A stretch of DNA of 64,000 nt from assembly GCA_027924585.1 (NCBI GenBank), contig BSBM01000261.1:566001-630000 (forward strand), given 5' to 3'. Below the pieces are notes generated by a model. The model was given only the letters and a program-made list of their open reading frames with translations. It made no database searches and was not told where the DNA came from. Made by a program: the position numbers and the translations under genes. Each line of letters begins with the position of its first letter. The first letter of the stretch is position 1. Positions 23,387 to 35,650 of the stretch are shown here, one piece after another. The DNA is from Larix kaempferi. Taxonomy: Eukaryota > Streptophyta > Pinopsida > Pinales > Pinaceae.

Positions 23387-24376
23387 ATGGCTTCTAGCAG
23401 CAACAATCAGTCTTAGATTTCTCCACTTACAGGGAAAAAGGACTATGATGTTTGGGCCATGAGGATGGCGGTTTATCTCAGATCAGAAGATGTGTGGGAA
23501 TATGTCGTGAATGGCTATTCCGAACTAGCAGATGACGAAGCTTATCAAGCCCTATCAAACGGAGAAAAGGATATCCTGCGAATTCACAGGAAGAAGGATG
23601 CAAAGGCATTGCATCACATAATGAACGCTTTAGATAACAACGTATTTCCAAACATATTAGCTTCATTACATGCCAAAGAAGTATGGGAAACCTTGGCGAC
23701 CAGTTATCAGGGTGCTGATAAGGTACAAATAGCTAAAATCCAAAACCTAAGAAGAGATTTTGAAGATCTGAAGATGAAAGAATCAGACTCAATAGATTCT
23801 TTCATGACCCAAGTCATGGGGATTGTTAATCAGCTGAATACATATGGTGAAAAGATCAAATATCAAAGGGTGGTTGAAAGGGTTTTGATATCCTTACCCC
23901 ACAAATTCGATCCGAAAGTTGAAGCGATTGAAGAAGCAAAGGATCTGAGAACTCTCTCTATAGACAAGTTGACCGGATCGCTACTGTCATATGAATCCAG
24001 AATCAAAATGAATGAAGAGTCCTCTCTAGAGAATGCTTTCAAAGCAAAAGTCTCATTCTCAAAAGGTAGAGGAAGAGGTAGAGGCAGAGGAGGATCAAGG
24101 GAAAGAGGTAGAGGTGTCCAAATTAATGGCAAGGAAGATCAAGATCACGATCATAACCATGAAGGCAAGAACTACGACAAAAAAAGGTCAGATAAATATA
24201 ATATTAAGTATTATTATTGCAATAAATTTGGCCATTATGCTCATGAATCTAGAAATAAAAAGTTTGATCAAGAAAAAAATAATGCTAATGTGACTAATAT
24301 CTCTGAGAATAAAGAAGATATGTTATTTCTTACATGTCATGCTGCACACGAAATCCCAAGGGACTTTGGCTTTTAG
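23387..24376 (+). pseudogene. E3 gag (UBN2-type copia Gag)
   Basis: The probable original start is ATG 23387 (MASSSNNQS). A TAG nine codons in interrupts it, and the frame then stays open from 23459 to 24376. The N-terminal two thirds match copia Gag (EVWETLATSYQGADKVQ, FMTQVMGIVNQL, RVLISLPHKFD). A Gly/Arg-rich linker of GRGR repeats follows. The zinc knuckle has lost two of its ligands: the CX2CX4HX4C pattern now reads YYYCNKFGHYAHES, with Tyr and Ser where Cys is expected. Gag forms the virus-like particle and binds RNA. This copy would not work even if translated. Confidence 0.9.
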
Positions 24377-24601
24377 ATAGTCGCTGCAGTAACCATATGA
24401 CAAGTGATAGAGGTCTAATTGCAGACCTAGATGTATCAATGAAGACAGAGGTCAAAGTCGGCACGGATGAGGTAGTTCCATTTCTTGGCAAAGGAGTGGC
24501 CAACATTCTAACCAAACAAGGCTAACAAAAGACAATCACATATGTATATTATGCTCCAGGACTGAAGCATAATCTGCTTAGCATTGGGCAACTTACTGAA
24601 A
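24334..24601 (+). pseudogene. E3 protease remnant
   Basis: In a frame overlapping the end of gag, WLLDSRCSNHMTSDRG matches the aspartic protease site of copia (DSG-CSNHMTG), with Gly changed to Arg at the catalytic triplet. It stops at 24523-24525, then resumes as YYAPGLKHNLLSIGQLTEN just before the plastid-derived insert. Confidence 0.85.
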
Positions 24602-24796
24602 ATAAATCTCCATCAAATTCTTTATTTCTAGTTCCAGGGGGGTAAAGTCAGAAAAGTATTTGATTAATCGAATTGATCAAAGCTCTTCGGCAAGTTTGAT
24701 CGGTAGGGGTATCAGTTTCTCACCAAAATAACTCCAAATATTGACCAGGAAAAATCCTAGTCAACCCAGAAAGAGGGCATATTGAAATAGATTCAA

Positions 24797-24851
24797 CAAC
24801 AGCTAGATCCCGAGGAAAGTTGTGAGCATTGCGTTCGTGCATAACTTCCAT
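24797..24851 (-). pseudogene. psbA: psbA fragment (photosystem II D1, C-terminal part)
   Basis: On minus the segment reads [17 protein letters not shown], the conserved end region of D1 (one Leu to Arg change). Upstream of the Met the frame is not D1, marking a junction at about 24851. Downstream the match fades after VVE. Confidence 0.85.
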
Positions 24852-25645
24852 GTAGAAGAAGTAGTACAAAAGAAAAGGTTAGATAATTTTCGTTCGTACT
24901 ACTTCTTTTTCTTCTCAAAAGAAATGAAAAAGCAGCCCCTACCCTGTATTGTTGTAATATAATAGATCCCATAACCTATTTTATCTCGAAAGTAGAATCG
25001 AATTGAGGTTCAGAAGATTGATGTCATAACTTTTGATCATAGTTCCCAATATGAATACTAGATCCAACATGGGCCATTTCACTTAGTCCCCCCCCTCTCT
25101 TTTTGCTTTTCTCTCGCGTTTTTTTAAGCGTCGGTCGTATGAGAGACTGTTATTTCCGACCGCCTAGTAATTAAACCATTTCCCTTGCTGAACACACTTA
25201 CTTCAGGGGCTAATCAAACGGGAGGGCTAAAGGATGGATAAAGACTTACATGGTGCTTGGAGATGTGGTGTCCTCAAAATGAGGAGAGGTATGGTGTTTT
25301 TAGTGTAATCATAGGTATTTAATGAAGTGTTATTTTCTCTATATAGTATTTCTCCAACCTTTTGTGTTTAATATTCTTATATAGTTTGGGGTCAGACTCC
25401 AAAATTTTAACCCACAAACCATATGAAATGTATCTATTTACAGAACATATGTGTGCATGTTTTTTCTTCTTTCATGCACACACTTCAATACCCTTACACG
25501 CACACTCAACGACATGTATGCACACCAAGAATGTTTTGATGGGAAACCTATCGAAAACCTAATAGCAACGTTGAAATTTAACATTCACGTACGAGTTCAC
25601 AATTTTCAAATATTATCCATTTCACAAATTCTAGTAATAATGTCA

Positions 25646-25813
<168 letters not shown>

Positions 25814-25863
25814 TTAGTACATGACATTTTGATGAATCTAAAAGAAATTGTACTTAGATAGAA

Positions 25864-25990
25864 GTCGGATGAAGAACGATTACTCGTTATGCCCGTCATG
25901 GCGGAAAAATATGGGTACGCATATTTCTCGACAAACCTATTACAATGATACCTGCAGAAACATGTATGGGTTCCAGGAAAGGATCTCCAA
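25864..25990 (+). pseudogene. rpl16: rpl16 fragment (plastid ribosomal protein L16)
   Basis: The plus strand contains [19 protein letters not shown] (frame shift just upstream) and [17 protein letters not shown], a diagnostic stretch of plastid L16. It then diverges. Only about 40 codons remain. Confidence 0.8.
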
Positions 25991-26250
25991 TTCGAAAACA
26001 AATTGCGTTGGAGTACCTTTCGCTTGGTACTAAAATCCTCAGGCGATGAGAGCATCTAAGGCTACATTGACCGGGGATACACGATAGAAGGAATTGTTCT
26101 ATCTCTAGAACTCACCTTCACTGAGCGTAAGTTTTATTTTACAAACAAAAGAAAAGGCTTTCTACATATGCACTGTCCCAAGTAACGGTTTTTATAAGCT
26201 GTAGCAAAAAAAAATATCTCTCATAGGAGCCTGAATATGAATAGATAGAT

Positions 26251-26350
26251 AGATCCTATAATTAGTTATTTCGGTTTCTTATTGGCTTCTATCATTTTCA
26301 CCCTAGTCCTATTCATTAGCTCGAGCAAGTATCTCTTTCTAGTTTATTAG
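26251..26350 (+). pseudogene. petL: petL-like fragment (cytochrome b6f subunit VI)
   Basis: IISYFGFLLASIIFTLVLF followed by ISSSK matches the single-membrane-span PetL peptide (SYFGFLLA...LFISLSK). The start codon context is altered. It is nearly full length because the protein is only about 31 residues. Confidence 0.75.
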
Positions 26351-26978
26351 TTTCATAATGTAGAGTATAGGGTTTAGTCACCTGTCCAACTATCTCACCA
26401 TTAGTACTTGTCCATATATGGTAAATGTAGGATGAAGGACCTCGTACCATAAAAGAGCGGAGCTGATCACCTTCTTCATGCCCTTGGAAAATAGATCCAA
26501 TTTAGACAGACGATCGTTACGGTTCAGTACCAAGATCTGGTCCTTGATGAGTTGACCTCATTGTAACATCGGGGACTGTGACCCTTCTTTCGGGGATAAA
26601 ATCTAATCATCATTGTGAATCTGCAATAAATATTCTTCCCTCCCCGAAGAATCAAATTTTTCTTATAAAAAATGTGGGAAGATAAATAGATTTTAGGGTT
26701 ACACAGAAGTAGTCCTCCTAAGTCGGAATCCCACGGAGATCCCTATAGATAATTCCCAATGATTGAAAGTAGATCTTCCTTCTGTTCTTCTCCATGAATA
26801 TTGATTTCATTCTAATACTTATTTTTCATGATCGATAGCCAGTGGAAAATGCAACTCAGTAAGCAATTAGTCAATTTTATTAGCACTAACCATGGCCCCT
26901 GAAGCAACGTAAAAGATGGAAATAAAGATATGTTCTCATTTCTCAACTGTCCCGGTGGATCAATAATACCGAGAGTAG

Positions 26979-27014
26979 GAGCCGTATGAGGTGAGAATCT
27001 CATGTACGGTTTTG
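26979..27014 (+). ncRNA. group II intron domain V remnant (plastid origin)
   Basis: The stem GAGCCGTATGAG...CTCATGTACGGTTTTG is the highly conserved catalytic domain V hairpin of plastid group II introns. Which gene's intron it came from is not resolved. The next recognisable segment is psaA, so ycf3, which lies near psaA in plastid genomes, is one candidate. Confidence 0.75.
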
Positions 27015-27040
27015 AAGCGGAGATCATTTCAATGGAATGA

Positions 27041-27205
<165 letters not shown>

Positions 27206-27411
27206 TAATCCCTTATCATTATCATTTTCCTATGACAAATCTGATTCTCTCTAGCTATCCGACTTCAACCTGGGGTCTTTCCATCCATATGTTGAAGGTT
27301 TGGAACTAGAAATAAAGAATTTGATACCTGATAATTCGAGGTTAGTTGGAAATAGCCCTAATCTGAATATAATTAGGGCTATAGAAGGAGAGATTCTCCC
27401 AAATCTGAGCA

Positions 27412-27506
27412 TTAAAGTAGTAGATCTTTTGGCTCCTTACCGCCGTGGGGGAAAACTCGGTTTATTTGGAGGAGCTGGAGTGGGTAAAACAGTACTCATT
27501 ATGGGC
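27412..27506 (+). pseudogene. atpB: atpB fragment (plastid ATP synthase beta subunit, P-loop)
   Basis: [20 protein letters not shown] and the Walker A motif GGAGVGKT followed by VLIM are the nucleotide-binding core of plastid AtpB. Sequence on both sides is unrelated, so about 32 codons survive. It is not a functional gene despite the open frame 27300-27551. Confidence 0.85.
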
Positions 27507-27683
27507 CTAAGTTGTTCAGAGGGTTTCCCAAAGGCCCTGTATAGGGAATAACCAGTAAACAATTTTTCTCGATATGTTTTCCTTATTTCACTCTCGTCTA
27601 GATAAATTTGTCCTCTTCCTCTATTACCACCCAAATATATGGGATATTTAAGGAAGCGAGCTTCTTTATCAGTAGCAGGATCT

Positions 27684-28645
27684 GTATTTGATGGATCAAA
27701 CTGTGAAATCTATGAGAAACCCCCAAATAAACAGTTGATCATTAAAGTACAAGTGACTAGGAACATGATGTATCCACTAGTCATGAATTGCAACAACAAG
27801 GTAAGCTCTTTTGCTCAAAAAGCCACATGCATGAATGATTATTGGTTATGGCATTTCAAATATGGACATATTCACTTTGGTGGTATCAAGTTGTTGCACC
27901 AGAAAGGGATGGTAAAAGGATTACCCCTCTATGAAGGAGCCAACAAACAGTTGTGAGTGTTGCATCATTGCAAAGCAGCATAGGGATAGCTTTCCTAAAG
28001 GTATGTATTGAAGGGCACATGAACCTCTAGAACTTATTCATACTGATCTATGTGGTCCAATGAAGAATTAATCAATTGGTGGAAGCTATTATTTTCTTAC
28101 ATTTATTGATGGTTTTAGTAGAAAAACATGGGTGTATTTCCTTCGTCAGAAGTCTAAAATTTTTGGCAAATTTAAGGAATTTAAGGCTCTAGTCGAAAAA
28201 CAGAGTGGTTATAACCTCAAAGTATTGAGATCATATGGAGGGGGAGAGTATGACTCAAAGGAATTTCATTATTACTGCAAATATCATGGAATGAAGAGGA
28301 AATTCACTACAAGATATACACCTCAACAGAACGGTGTTGCAGAACGCAAGAACAAAACCATCATGAATATGGCAAGGAGCATGTTGAAAGGAAGAAACTT
28401 GTCCCGTGATTTTTGGGTAGACACAGTGGCTTGTGTTGTTAATGTGATAAACAAATCTCCCACCAAAATTGTGAAGAACAGAGTACCAGAGGAAGCATGG
28501 ACAGGTATGAGTTGTAATATTTCTCATTTCAAAATATTTGGTTGCGTTGCTTATGCTCATGTTCCTAAACAACGAAGAAAAAAAATAGATGACAGGAGTG
28601 AGAAATGTATCTTTCTTGGATATGATGAAGAATCTAAAGCCTAAA
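27684..28645 (+). pseudogene. E3 pre-integrase and integrase
   Basis: The pre-integrase zinc region is recognisable (YWLWHFKYGHIHFGG, then CECCIIAKQH after a frameshift near 27950). The catalytic core follows: HTDLCGPM carries the first Asp, FIDGFSRKTWVYFL follows, and TPQQNGVAERKNKT carries the Glu. The second Asp of the D,D,E triad is lost: the usual RSDRGGEY reads RSYGGGEY. Stops occur near 28007 and 28069. The FKIFGCVAYAHVP and CIFLGYDEESKA landmarks end the domain. Integrase inserts the cDNA copy; this one is inactive. Confidence 0.9.
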
Positions 28646-28691
28646 AACTGTATTTAACCCTATTACCAAAAAGGTTATATTCAACAGAGAT

Positions 28692-29783
28692 GTGTTGTTC
28701 AAGGAGGAAGAGTCATGGAATGGAACCATAGACAAGGTTGTGGGAGCTACAATACCCCAACCAGAAGATGAAGAAGAAGAGGAACTGATTGGACAACAGG
28801 GTCTAGTAGCATCTTCACCAGTAGCAAACACTCCAACAAGAGGACCTAGAAACACAGTTCAAGGTGAAGCATCAAGTCCGCAATTAGGTAATGAATCTGA
28901 TCATAGTAATAGAAAGACTAGAAGATTGGAAGATATTTATGACGATTTGGATGCAAATACCAATTATTCTTTTATTGCTAGTGAAATTGTGTTTTATGAA
29001 GAGGAAGTAAAAGAAGAGCATTGGGTAAAAGCTATGGATGAAGAGATAGATTCCATTGAGAGAAATGGTACATCGGATCTAGTTGACCTACCAAAAAATA
29101 AGAAACACATTGGTTTGAAGTGGATCTATAAGACCAAACTCAATGAAAAAGGTGAGATTGACACTGTAAGAGTAGTCCTAGCAATAACAACCCAGAACAT
29201 ATGGAAAGTGTATCAAATGGATGTCAATTCGGCATTCTTGAAGAAGAAATTTATGTGGAACAGCCACACGGGTATGAAATCAAAGAACATGAAGATAAAG
29301 TTTACAAGTTGAAGAAAGCTCTATATGAGCTCAAGCAAGCTCCAAGAGCTTGGTACAACAGAATTGATTCTTAAAAAACGGTTTTAGCAGAAGCAGCAAC
29401 GAACCAAGACTTTACACAAAGGTAAATCAACAAGGAAATATTTTGATAGTTTGTTTATATGTTGATGATATGATTTTTATAGGTGACCTGTTCATAGATG
29501 AGTTCAAGGCAGCTATGAAGAAAGAGTTCAAGATGACAGACCTTGGATTAATGAAGTTATTTCTTGGCTTAGAAGTAGAACTATCAAAAAAAGTATATTT
29601 ATTTCTCAAAGTAAATATGCTAATGAAGTTCTTAAGCGATTCAGAATCCTTAATTGCAAACTGACACCTACACCAGTGGCAACAGGTACAAAGTTGAGCA
29701 AAGAAGACGAAAGTCCCAAAGTAGATCCAACATTGTTTAAGAGACTTGTAGGAAGTCTCATGTATCTCACAACTACGAGACAA
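28692..29783 (+). pseudogene. E3 reverse transcriptase
   Basis: A Glu-rich linker (28692-28990) precedes the RT start ([35 protein letters not shown]). Copia residues normally between GEID..R and the MDVNSAFL motif are mostly missing, so several dozen codons appear deleted near 29170. [20 protein letters not shown] is present. The YVDDM catalytic box is intact (29458-29472). A stop at 29371 and later frameshifts break the frame. Confidence 0.88.
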
Positions 29784-29924
29784 ATATTATGTATGTTGTC
29801 AGCTTGATTTCCAAGTTCATGGTATCCTAAAGACTCACATTGGCAAGTTGGAAAAAGGATATTACGATATGTTGCAGGGACTTCAAGCTATGGAATTTTA
29901 TACTCAAGCATTGAGTATGATGTT

Positions 29925-30414
29925 TTGACAGGTTTCACTGATAGTGATTTTGCAGGAAGTGTGGACAACAGGAAGAACACTTCCCATCATGTTTTTTCAT
30001 CTTGGATCAAGGGTGATTTCATGGACATCCAAGAAGCATCCCATTGTGACACTTTCATCGGCAGAAGCAGATTAGGTAGCAGTAACATCAGCAGCATGTC
30101 AAGCATTCTGGTTATGCAGAGTTTTAGAAGGTCTTCAACAGAAACAAGAAGGACCAACAACAATCTATTGTGACAACATTTCAGCAATCGCTCTATCCAA
30201 GAACCATATTTTTCACCAGAAAAGCAAGCACATTGATACCAGATATCACTTCATAAGAGAACTTGTGAACAATGGTGAAGTTCATGTTGAGCATTGTAAA
30301 TCGATTGACCAATTGGCTGACATATTCACAAAGGCATTGGTAAAAGAAATTTTTGAAACCCCTAGAGATAATTTAGGCATTGTAAAAGCTGCAGTAGTCA
30401 GCAATAGTAATTAA
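29925..30414 (+). pseudogene. E3 RNase H and C-terminus
   Basis: GFTDSDFAGSVDNRK begins RNase H. A frameshift follows, and the end is recovered as IDTRYHFIRELVNNGEVH and DQLADIFTKAL, stopping with TAA 30412-30414. The purine tract and 3' LTR start within ten bases. Confidence 0.88.
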
Positions 30415-30421
30415 GAGGGAG

Positions 30422-30682
30422 TGTTAGAAATAGTAATTACTTACATTAGCTTTAGCTTTTGGTTTAGTTCCTATTTAGAAGTTCAGTTAATAAAACATGC
30501 AACAACATGTTTTGCATGCATGCAAAAGATAGGTTAGACTTTTTAGGGTTTCCATAAGTGTTTAAATACACATTCAGATTTGGTTTGTAATGCATTAGTT
30601 GATCTTCCGTTTATCAATAAATATTGAAGATCCGTATCTCATTCTGCATAATCTTTGTGTTTATTTCCGCCTCCAACCTTCA
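30422..30682 (+). repeat. E3 3' LTR
   Basis: 261 bp, slightly longer than the 5' copy because of a short insertion near 30450. Palindrome at 30510-30527 and telo-box at 30544-30551 conserved. Confidence 0.88.
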
Positions 30683-31765
30683 TGTTACTGGTAAAGTCTT
30701 TTGGCCATCAGTTTCTTCTAACCTCACACTTTAGGAGGCATTTGTTATACCTCAAAGTTACACTTCGAGCTTTAGTGTCGCATCTTTGTACCATGTGACC
30801 TAGCGACATTTCTCCCTAATGTTGTTAGCACCCTCCTTGGTCTCATCTGGACACCTAGGAGACAAATCCACTTCCTGTTTGCCGAGAAACAACCTGATAG
30901 GCCATATGTCACCCTAGTTGACCATGTTTTCCTTGATTTTTGCGCCCTTCATATCTCATGAGGTGCGAAAAACCAACATTTTCGCGCTCTACATAACCTC
31001 TGGGGTGCAAAAATATTCAGATTTTCATGCTATGCTCAATCTCTGGGGCGCGAAAATCCTGATATAGCCTTTGGATTTGATCTAGGATCTCTACCTTTCG
31101 AGATATTTCCTTGGGATTGACATGTCTGATTCGATCTCAACCTCCTCTCTCTGTTTAGCTTGGCTGGTCCACTAAACCCTCATGAGATCCACCTTCCTCT
31201 CCTTATGGTTAACTCCTCAAGTGCTATAAAGGAGAGGCCTTCCATGAGCCAAGGGGAGGACTACTTGGGGCATCCAGCTTATGATCTTGAGAGATTTGCA
31301 GAGATAGCTAGAGGGAGGAAGCTTTGGAGCTGGAGCTGATACTTGGACATCAAGCAACTCTATGTAAGCATCTTCAAGTTTCCATTAATAATAACTTGTC
31401 TTGTTTCCCATTTCGTGTGCATTGTGCTCGAATCATTGGCATGAAGTGTATCTAGTAAGATTCAAATCTAACTTGTATTTCAAGGTATTTGGGAGATTGT
31501 GTGTTTGTCTCTTGTTTGATCTTGATAGGTTCAACTTGGGAGCTTCGGGATCAAAGCTAGAAGTGGGACAAACATCCAATTCGAAGGTGAGTTACATCCT
31601 TCTGTTACTATCAGATACATTTAATCTTGGTATATGTGTTTAGCTCAGGATTCAAGGTTGCATTTGTTACTTAATTTGTCTTAGATTAGAGCTAGTACAT
31701 CCTAGTCTAATCTAAGAGAACCTCTTCTTACCCATAGGAAGAAATTTATACCACAAAAACTAAGT
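30683..31765 (+). other. unassigned segment with LTR-like promoter features
   Basis: No open frame. On plus there is a TATA-like CTATAAAGG (31224-31232) and GCGAAAA/TTTTCGC stem-loops (30965-30987, 31046-31059). This makes it resemble a diverged LTR and leader, but no partner copy is in the window. It could alternatively be the far side of E2. Confidence 0.35.
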
Positions 31766-33556
31766 GATACACATTATCCAAACTATATATGAGTTTCTGA
31801 TGGAAGAATTTAATTTAGAAATGAAGAACTTAGGATTCTGGCTTAAAACAAATGGATACAGGAAGTTAGATTCGGATTGGCTCTTAGCATAGTTCGAGAC
31901 ATGTATAAACCAATGGTGCACTAGATGGCTCTCATGGGGTGGCCACCTCATACTTGTCAATTCAGTATTAGAGGCCCTTCTTGATCTATTGGAACATCTT
32001 GCAAAACATCCCCAAAGGGCTTCTCCAAAAAATTCAGAAGCTCTGCAACAAATTTTTGTGGAGAGGGAAAGAGAACCATAGTATGATCTGGACAAGCTAG
32101 AAATCCATCACCAAGGCTAAGGAATATGACGATTGGGGACTCAAAGATTTAAACATTTCAGAGCTTCATTGGCTACGAAGTCTGTCTAAAACTTGATCTC
32201 AAAGAAAGGCAGTGTGGAAAAAAATAATTGAGGAAAAATATTGGAATCTAACCAACATTCTTAGTTGGATTCGTAGTTAGCAAAAGTCCTCTAGAGGAGA
32301 ATTCATTCACTGGAAATATTTGATGAAGGAATATCCCATAATCGGGTCATTTCTCACTCGGAATTTAGGTGATGGAACCTAAGTCATAATAGGGGAAGAC
32401 TCATTGATGGGATGTGGTCGAGAAGTTGGCTTATCTCCTAGATTACTCACCTTTCTAAAGGACAGAAACATCCTATTCCTCTCACATATCAAAGATGATG
32501 CTAGCTCCACAATCTGGAAGCAAGGATGGCTCTCCCCTCAGGAACTTCATTTTCCTCAGGATCTTGATGAAGAATGGGAAATATATAGATTGTCACTTCA
32601 AGAAGACCACATTCGTATTCGAGGGAGCTTAGATCAACTGGCCTAGAATGGAAATAAATAAGATGGGAGATATACAGTCAAGCTTGGATACCATTCTTAG
32701 ATGGCCTTAAAGGCTGATGGGCAATGGTGGTGGCAGAATATATGGAAAGTAAAACCCCCACAAGAGCTGTATATTTATGTGGTTGGTCCTCAAAAATAAG
32801 GTTGTTACTTGGGACAACCTTTGTCTTTGGAAATGCATTTCCAAGGCCCTGACAAATGTTACCTATGTTGAGAAGCCAAAGAGAACATTCCTCACTTATT
32901 CTCCAGGTGCTCTTATGCCAGACAGATATGGGAGGATATAGAATAGGGCTTGAATTTTCAGGATCTCTTGTCAAGTGCAGACCTTCAATAGAACTTATGT
33001 CTCTGGTGCACCAGATGAGCTAAAAAATTACTGTTGCACTCCTTACTTCATTTTTTGGGTATATGGCTTGCTAGAAACATGACCATATTTGAAAATGTTG
33101 AAATTCCTTCCTTTCAATCTACAACAAGAATTGGTGCTCTTATCCATTTTTATAAAGAAGACAAAAGCTTTGTCGTCCCTTGTCTAGTGGGGGAATTGCT
33201 CATTGATAAGAGATCCTAATGGGTATTCTTGCGGTGCTTGTCAAGGGAAAAGCTGTCCTTTTGTCATCGATGGGATTAGTTTACAAGTCCAATTCTCAAT
33301 ATGTTTCCTTTTCCACAAATATTCAGCTTGGCACAAACAATATCACTGAGCTCTGAGCCCTATGGTATCCACTAAATCTCTCATGGTAGAAAGGAATTAA
33401 GGAAATGAAAATATTTTGAGAACTCTCCTTGCTAGCGATCTAGTGGATATTCGAGTCGATTTTGATCAAAGATATCACACTCTAGGATCCTTATGTTTAG
33501 TTTGTTTTAAGGACATCTATCGAGAGCACAATCAATTGGTAGACTAACTCCCCAAA
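31766..33556 (+). pseudogene. 5'-truncated L1-like LINE, copy 1 (RT connection region and zf-RVT)
   Basis: It starts abruptly at the RT connection region (YEFLMEEFNLEMKNLGF). It continues with LSWGGHLILVNSVLEALLD, IPKGLLQKLQKLCNKFLWRG and further pieces to the zf-RVT region (HLFSRCSYARQIWEDIE, about 32890). Stops and frameshifts are frequent. From here to 35402 it is closely similar to 59533-64000. Relative to that copy it retains 557 bp (31994-32550). Confidence 0.85.
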
Positions 33557-35402
33557 GAAGGTATTAGCAGGAAATCAGGAATGGTATAGATAACTCACTC
33601 CTTAGATCGGCAATCTCCCTCTACCTCTATTTTGTTGTTAGATCTGTGATTAACTTTCTCACTCTACCTTTATTTTGCTATTGGATATGTGATTAACTTT
33701 CTCTAGCTGCATCTCTTTAATTTGTATGATCTTCGGAAAATTTGGAAAATCTACAACAATCAACAATCTTTTAGAAATACATCAATCAATTGTTACTTTG
33801 AGAGCCAATATACAATGAAGCCATGCTATAAGTGTATAAATTCTCAAATTGCCAACCAGGCCTGAAAAATGTTTTTTTATCCATTTTTAGCAATATGCAA
33901 TGTAGATACAAAGAAAGTGGTACTCTCTATGTAGTTACCTATGACATTCTTTCCTATAGGGCTCATACAGGATCTCCTACTTTCTCTATTATGCTCTAAT
34001 ATCCACTCCCAAGTAGTCATTTAGGATTATTTTTAGGGTTTTTTCATGGTTCAACTCCCATTTAGGGTTAGGGTTTTTGATCCTATAGAATTTTCTTGAA
34101 AGTCCACAAATGAGCCTCTAAAAGTTCTAGACCCTAAATCTACAAAGTCATGCCCCTAAAATTGGATCTACAAACCAATTCATCCAATCTATCCACCCAG
34201 AAAGCACCAAAATAGGTACAAATTATATTTATTGATCCATTTCAGATCATATTGTATATGAAGTAATTTGAAGATAACATAAGATAAGTTTATTGAACTG
34301 TTGTTATTGGAAATAAGAATGCTTTTTGTATGTGAACAACTAAGATATCAAGAGTGATTAGAAATTTGGATGTATGTATGAGCTGTAGGTTAGTGGGGAA
34401 TTGTAAGACTTGTTAGTAGTTTGTTCATGTGTATGAATAAAACATAAAACTAGCACAACCACTTCCCTTGTGGCCTGTGAACACTGATAGATCACAACTT
34501 GAGTGCTATGAACAAGTTATTTGTTACTTGTTCTCCATGCTTAGTTCTAATCACCAATTATCTATTACATTCTTTAGTTAAATGGGTTGTCTCTCACTAC
34601 CTATTATCCATGCATGAGCTATGAGGTATACATGCCTTAGCTACCACTTATTTTGAAGTACTACCATAAAATCAATCTAGAGAGTACACTTGTCCCATCC
34701 TCCATCAATTTAGGAAAAGCATAAATGGTAGTCCACCCCAAATTCTATGATATAAACACCTATCAATCTAGGAAAAGCATAAATGGTATCCCACCCCAAA
34801 TTCTAGGATATAAACACCTATCGGTGTAAATATGAGAAAAAATATTTTATGTGCACCTCTTTGTCTTTTATCGTTGGAATCTCTACCTGTTTTTCATAAT
34901 TTTTATCGTGGTATTAACATGGTAGATCCCAGGAAAATAAAAACATCTTAGATGTAGTATGACTTTTGTTTATTAGGTGTACAAGTTAGTAGATAACTGT
35001 GTTGTGTGTGGATTGCTAAAAAAAATTCATTCTTTGGTGTCATTGGCATATCATCCATGGTTCGCAAAGTTATTTTGGATATATTGGTGTTTGTGTTCAT
35101 ATGTAGGTATGAGCCATCATTAGGGTAGTTGCATGTGTTACTTTTGGATCAATATGCTCTCCGAGAGACTTATGCCAGCTTTGATATCATTCTATTCACA
35201 TTAAACTTCATAATTACAATGGACCCTGAAAGTCTGTATTTAAACACTTCTATATGCTAAATCCATAACCTACCTCATACTTTATTCCTTATTATTTATG
35301 CTTTATACATGCTTTAACTTAACTTAACTCAAATCCTAATAATAGAAATGAGATCAAGTGGGAGTTAATTACTTTTTCTGATATTTCATTTTAATTGATT
35401 GC
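31766..35402 (+). repeat. direct large repeat, copy 1 (partner 59533-64000)
   Basis: The LINE end plus about 1.8 kb of downstream sequence recur at the right end of the window in the same orientation, about 27.8 kb away, at roughly 95 percent identity by eye. The partner carries a solo LTR (60772-62147), a 557-bp deletion and a ~30-bp insertion near 63760. The partner runs off the window. Confidence 0.92.
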
Positions 35403-35650
35403 TTCAAAATCGAAAGTTGCAAGGAATCCATGGTTTTCCAATTTGTTGTCAACTACCACCTTGACGAACGAAAGCCTATAAACTTTCAACACATGTTGTA
35501 ATGCGCTAAAAATTTGTTGATCCTTCATATAGATGGAGATAAATGTTATTTTTCAATTTTGTGCACTAAATTTGGCATTTTTTAATTTCATAGTAGGATA
35601 AAAAATTGTATATTAAGGTTTGTAAATGATGATAATGAAACAAGAAATGA
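33557..35650. other. AT-rich non-coding part of the duplicated block and its flank
   Basis: No gene recognised. It includes a 60-bp tandem duplication (34703-34822; ATAAATGGTA...CCACCCCAAATTC), telomere-like TTTAGGG words near 34040-34075, and on minus a primer-site-like TGATATCAAAGC near 35190. Confidence 0.5.

Noticed and set aside
27300-27551. Possible functional ATP synthase beta gene
   Set aside because: Only the P-loop region of plastid AtpB is present, fused to unrelated sequence inside a retroelement.
34912-35200. Primer-site-like words TGGTATTAACATGG (plus) and TGATATCAAAGC (minus) suggesting another LTR element
   Set aside because: No LTR pair or TG/CA boundary could be matched to either site within the window.
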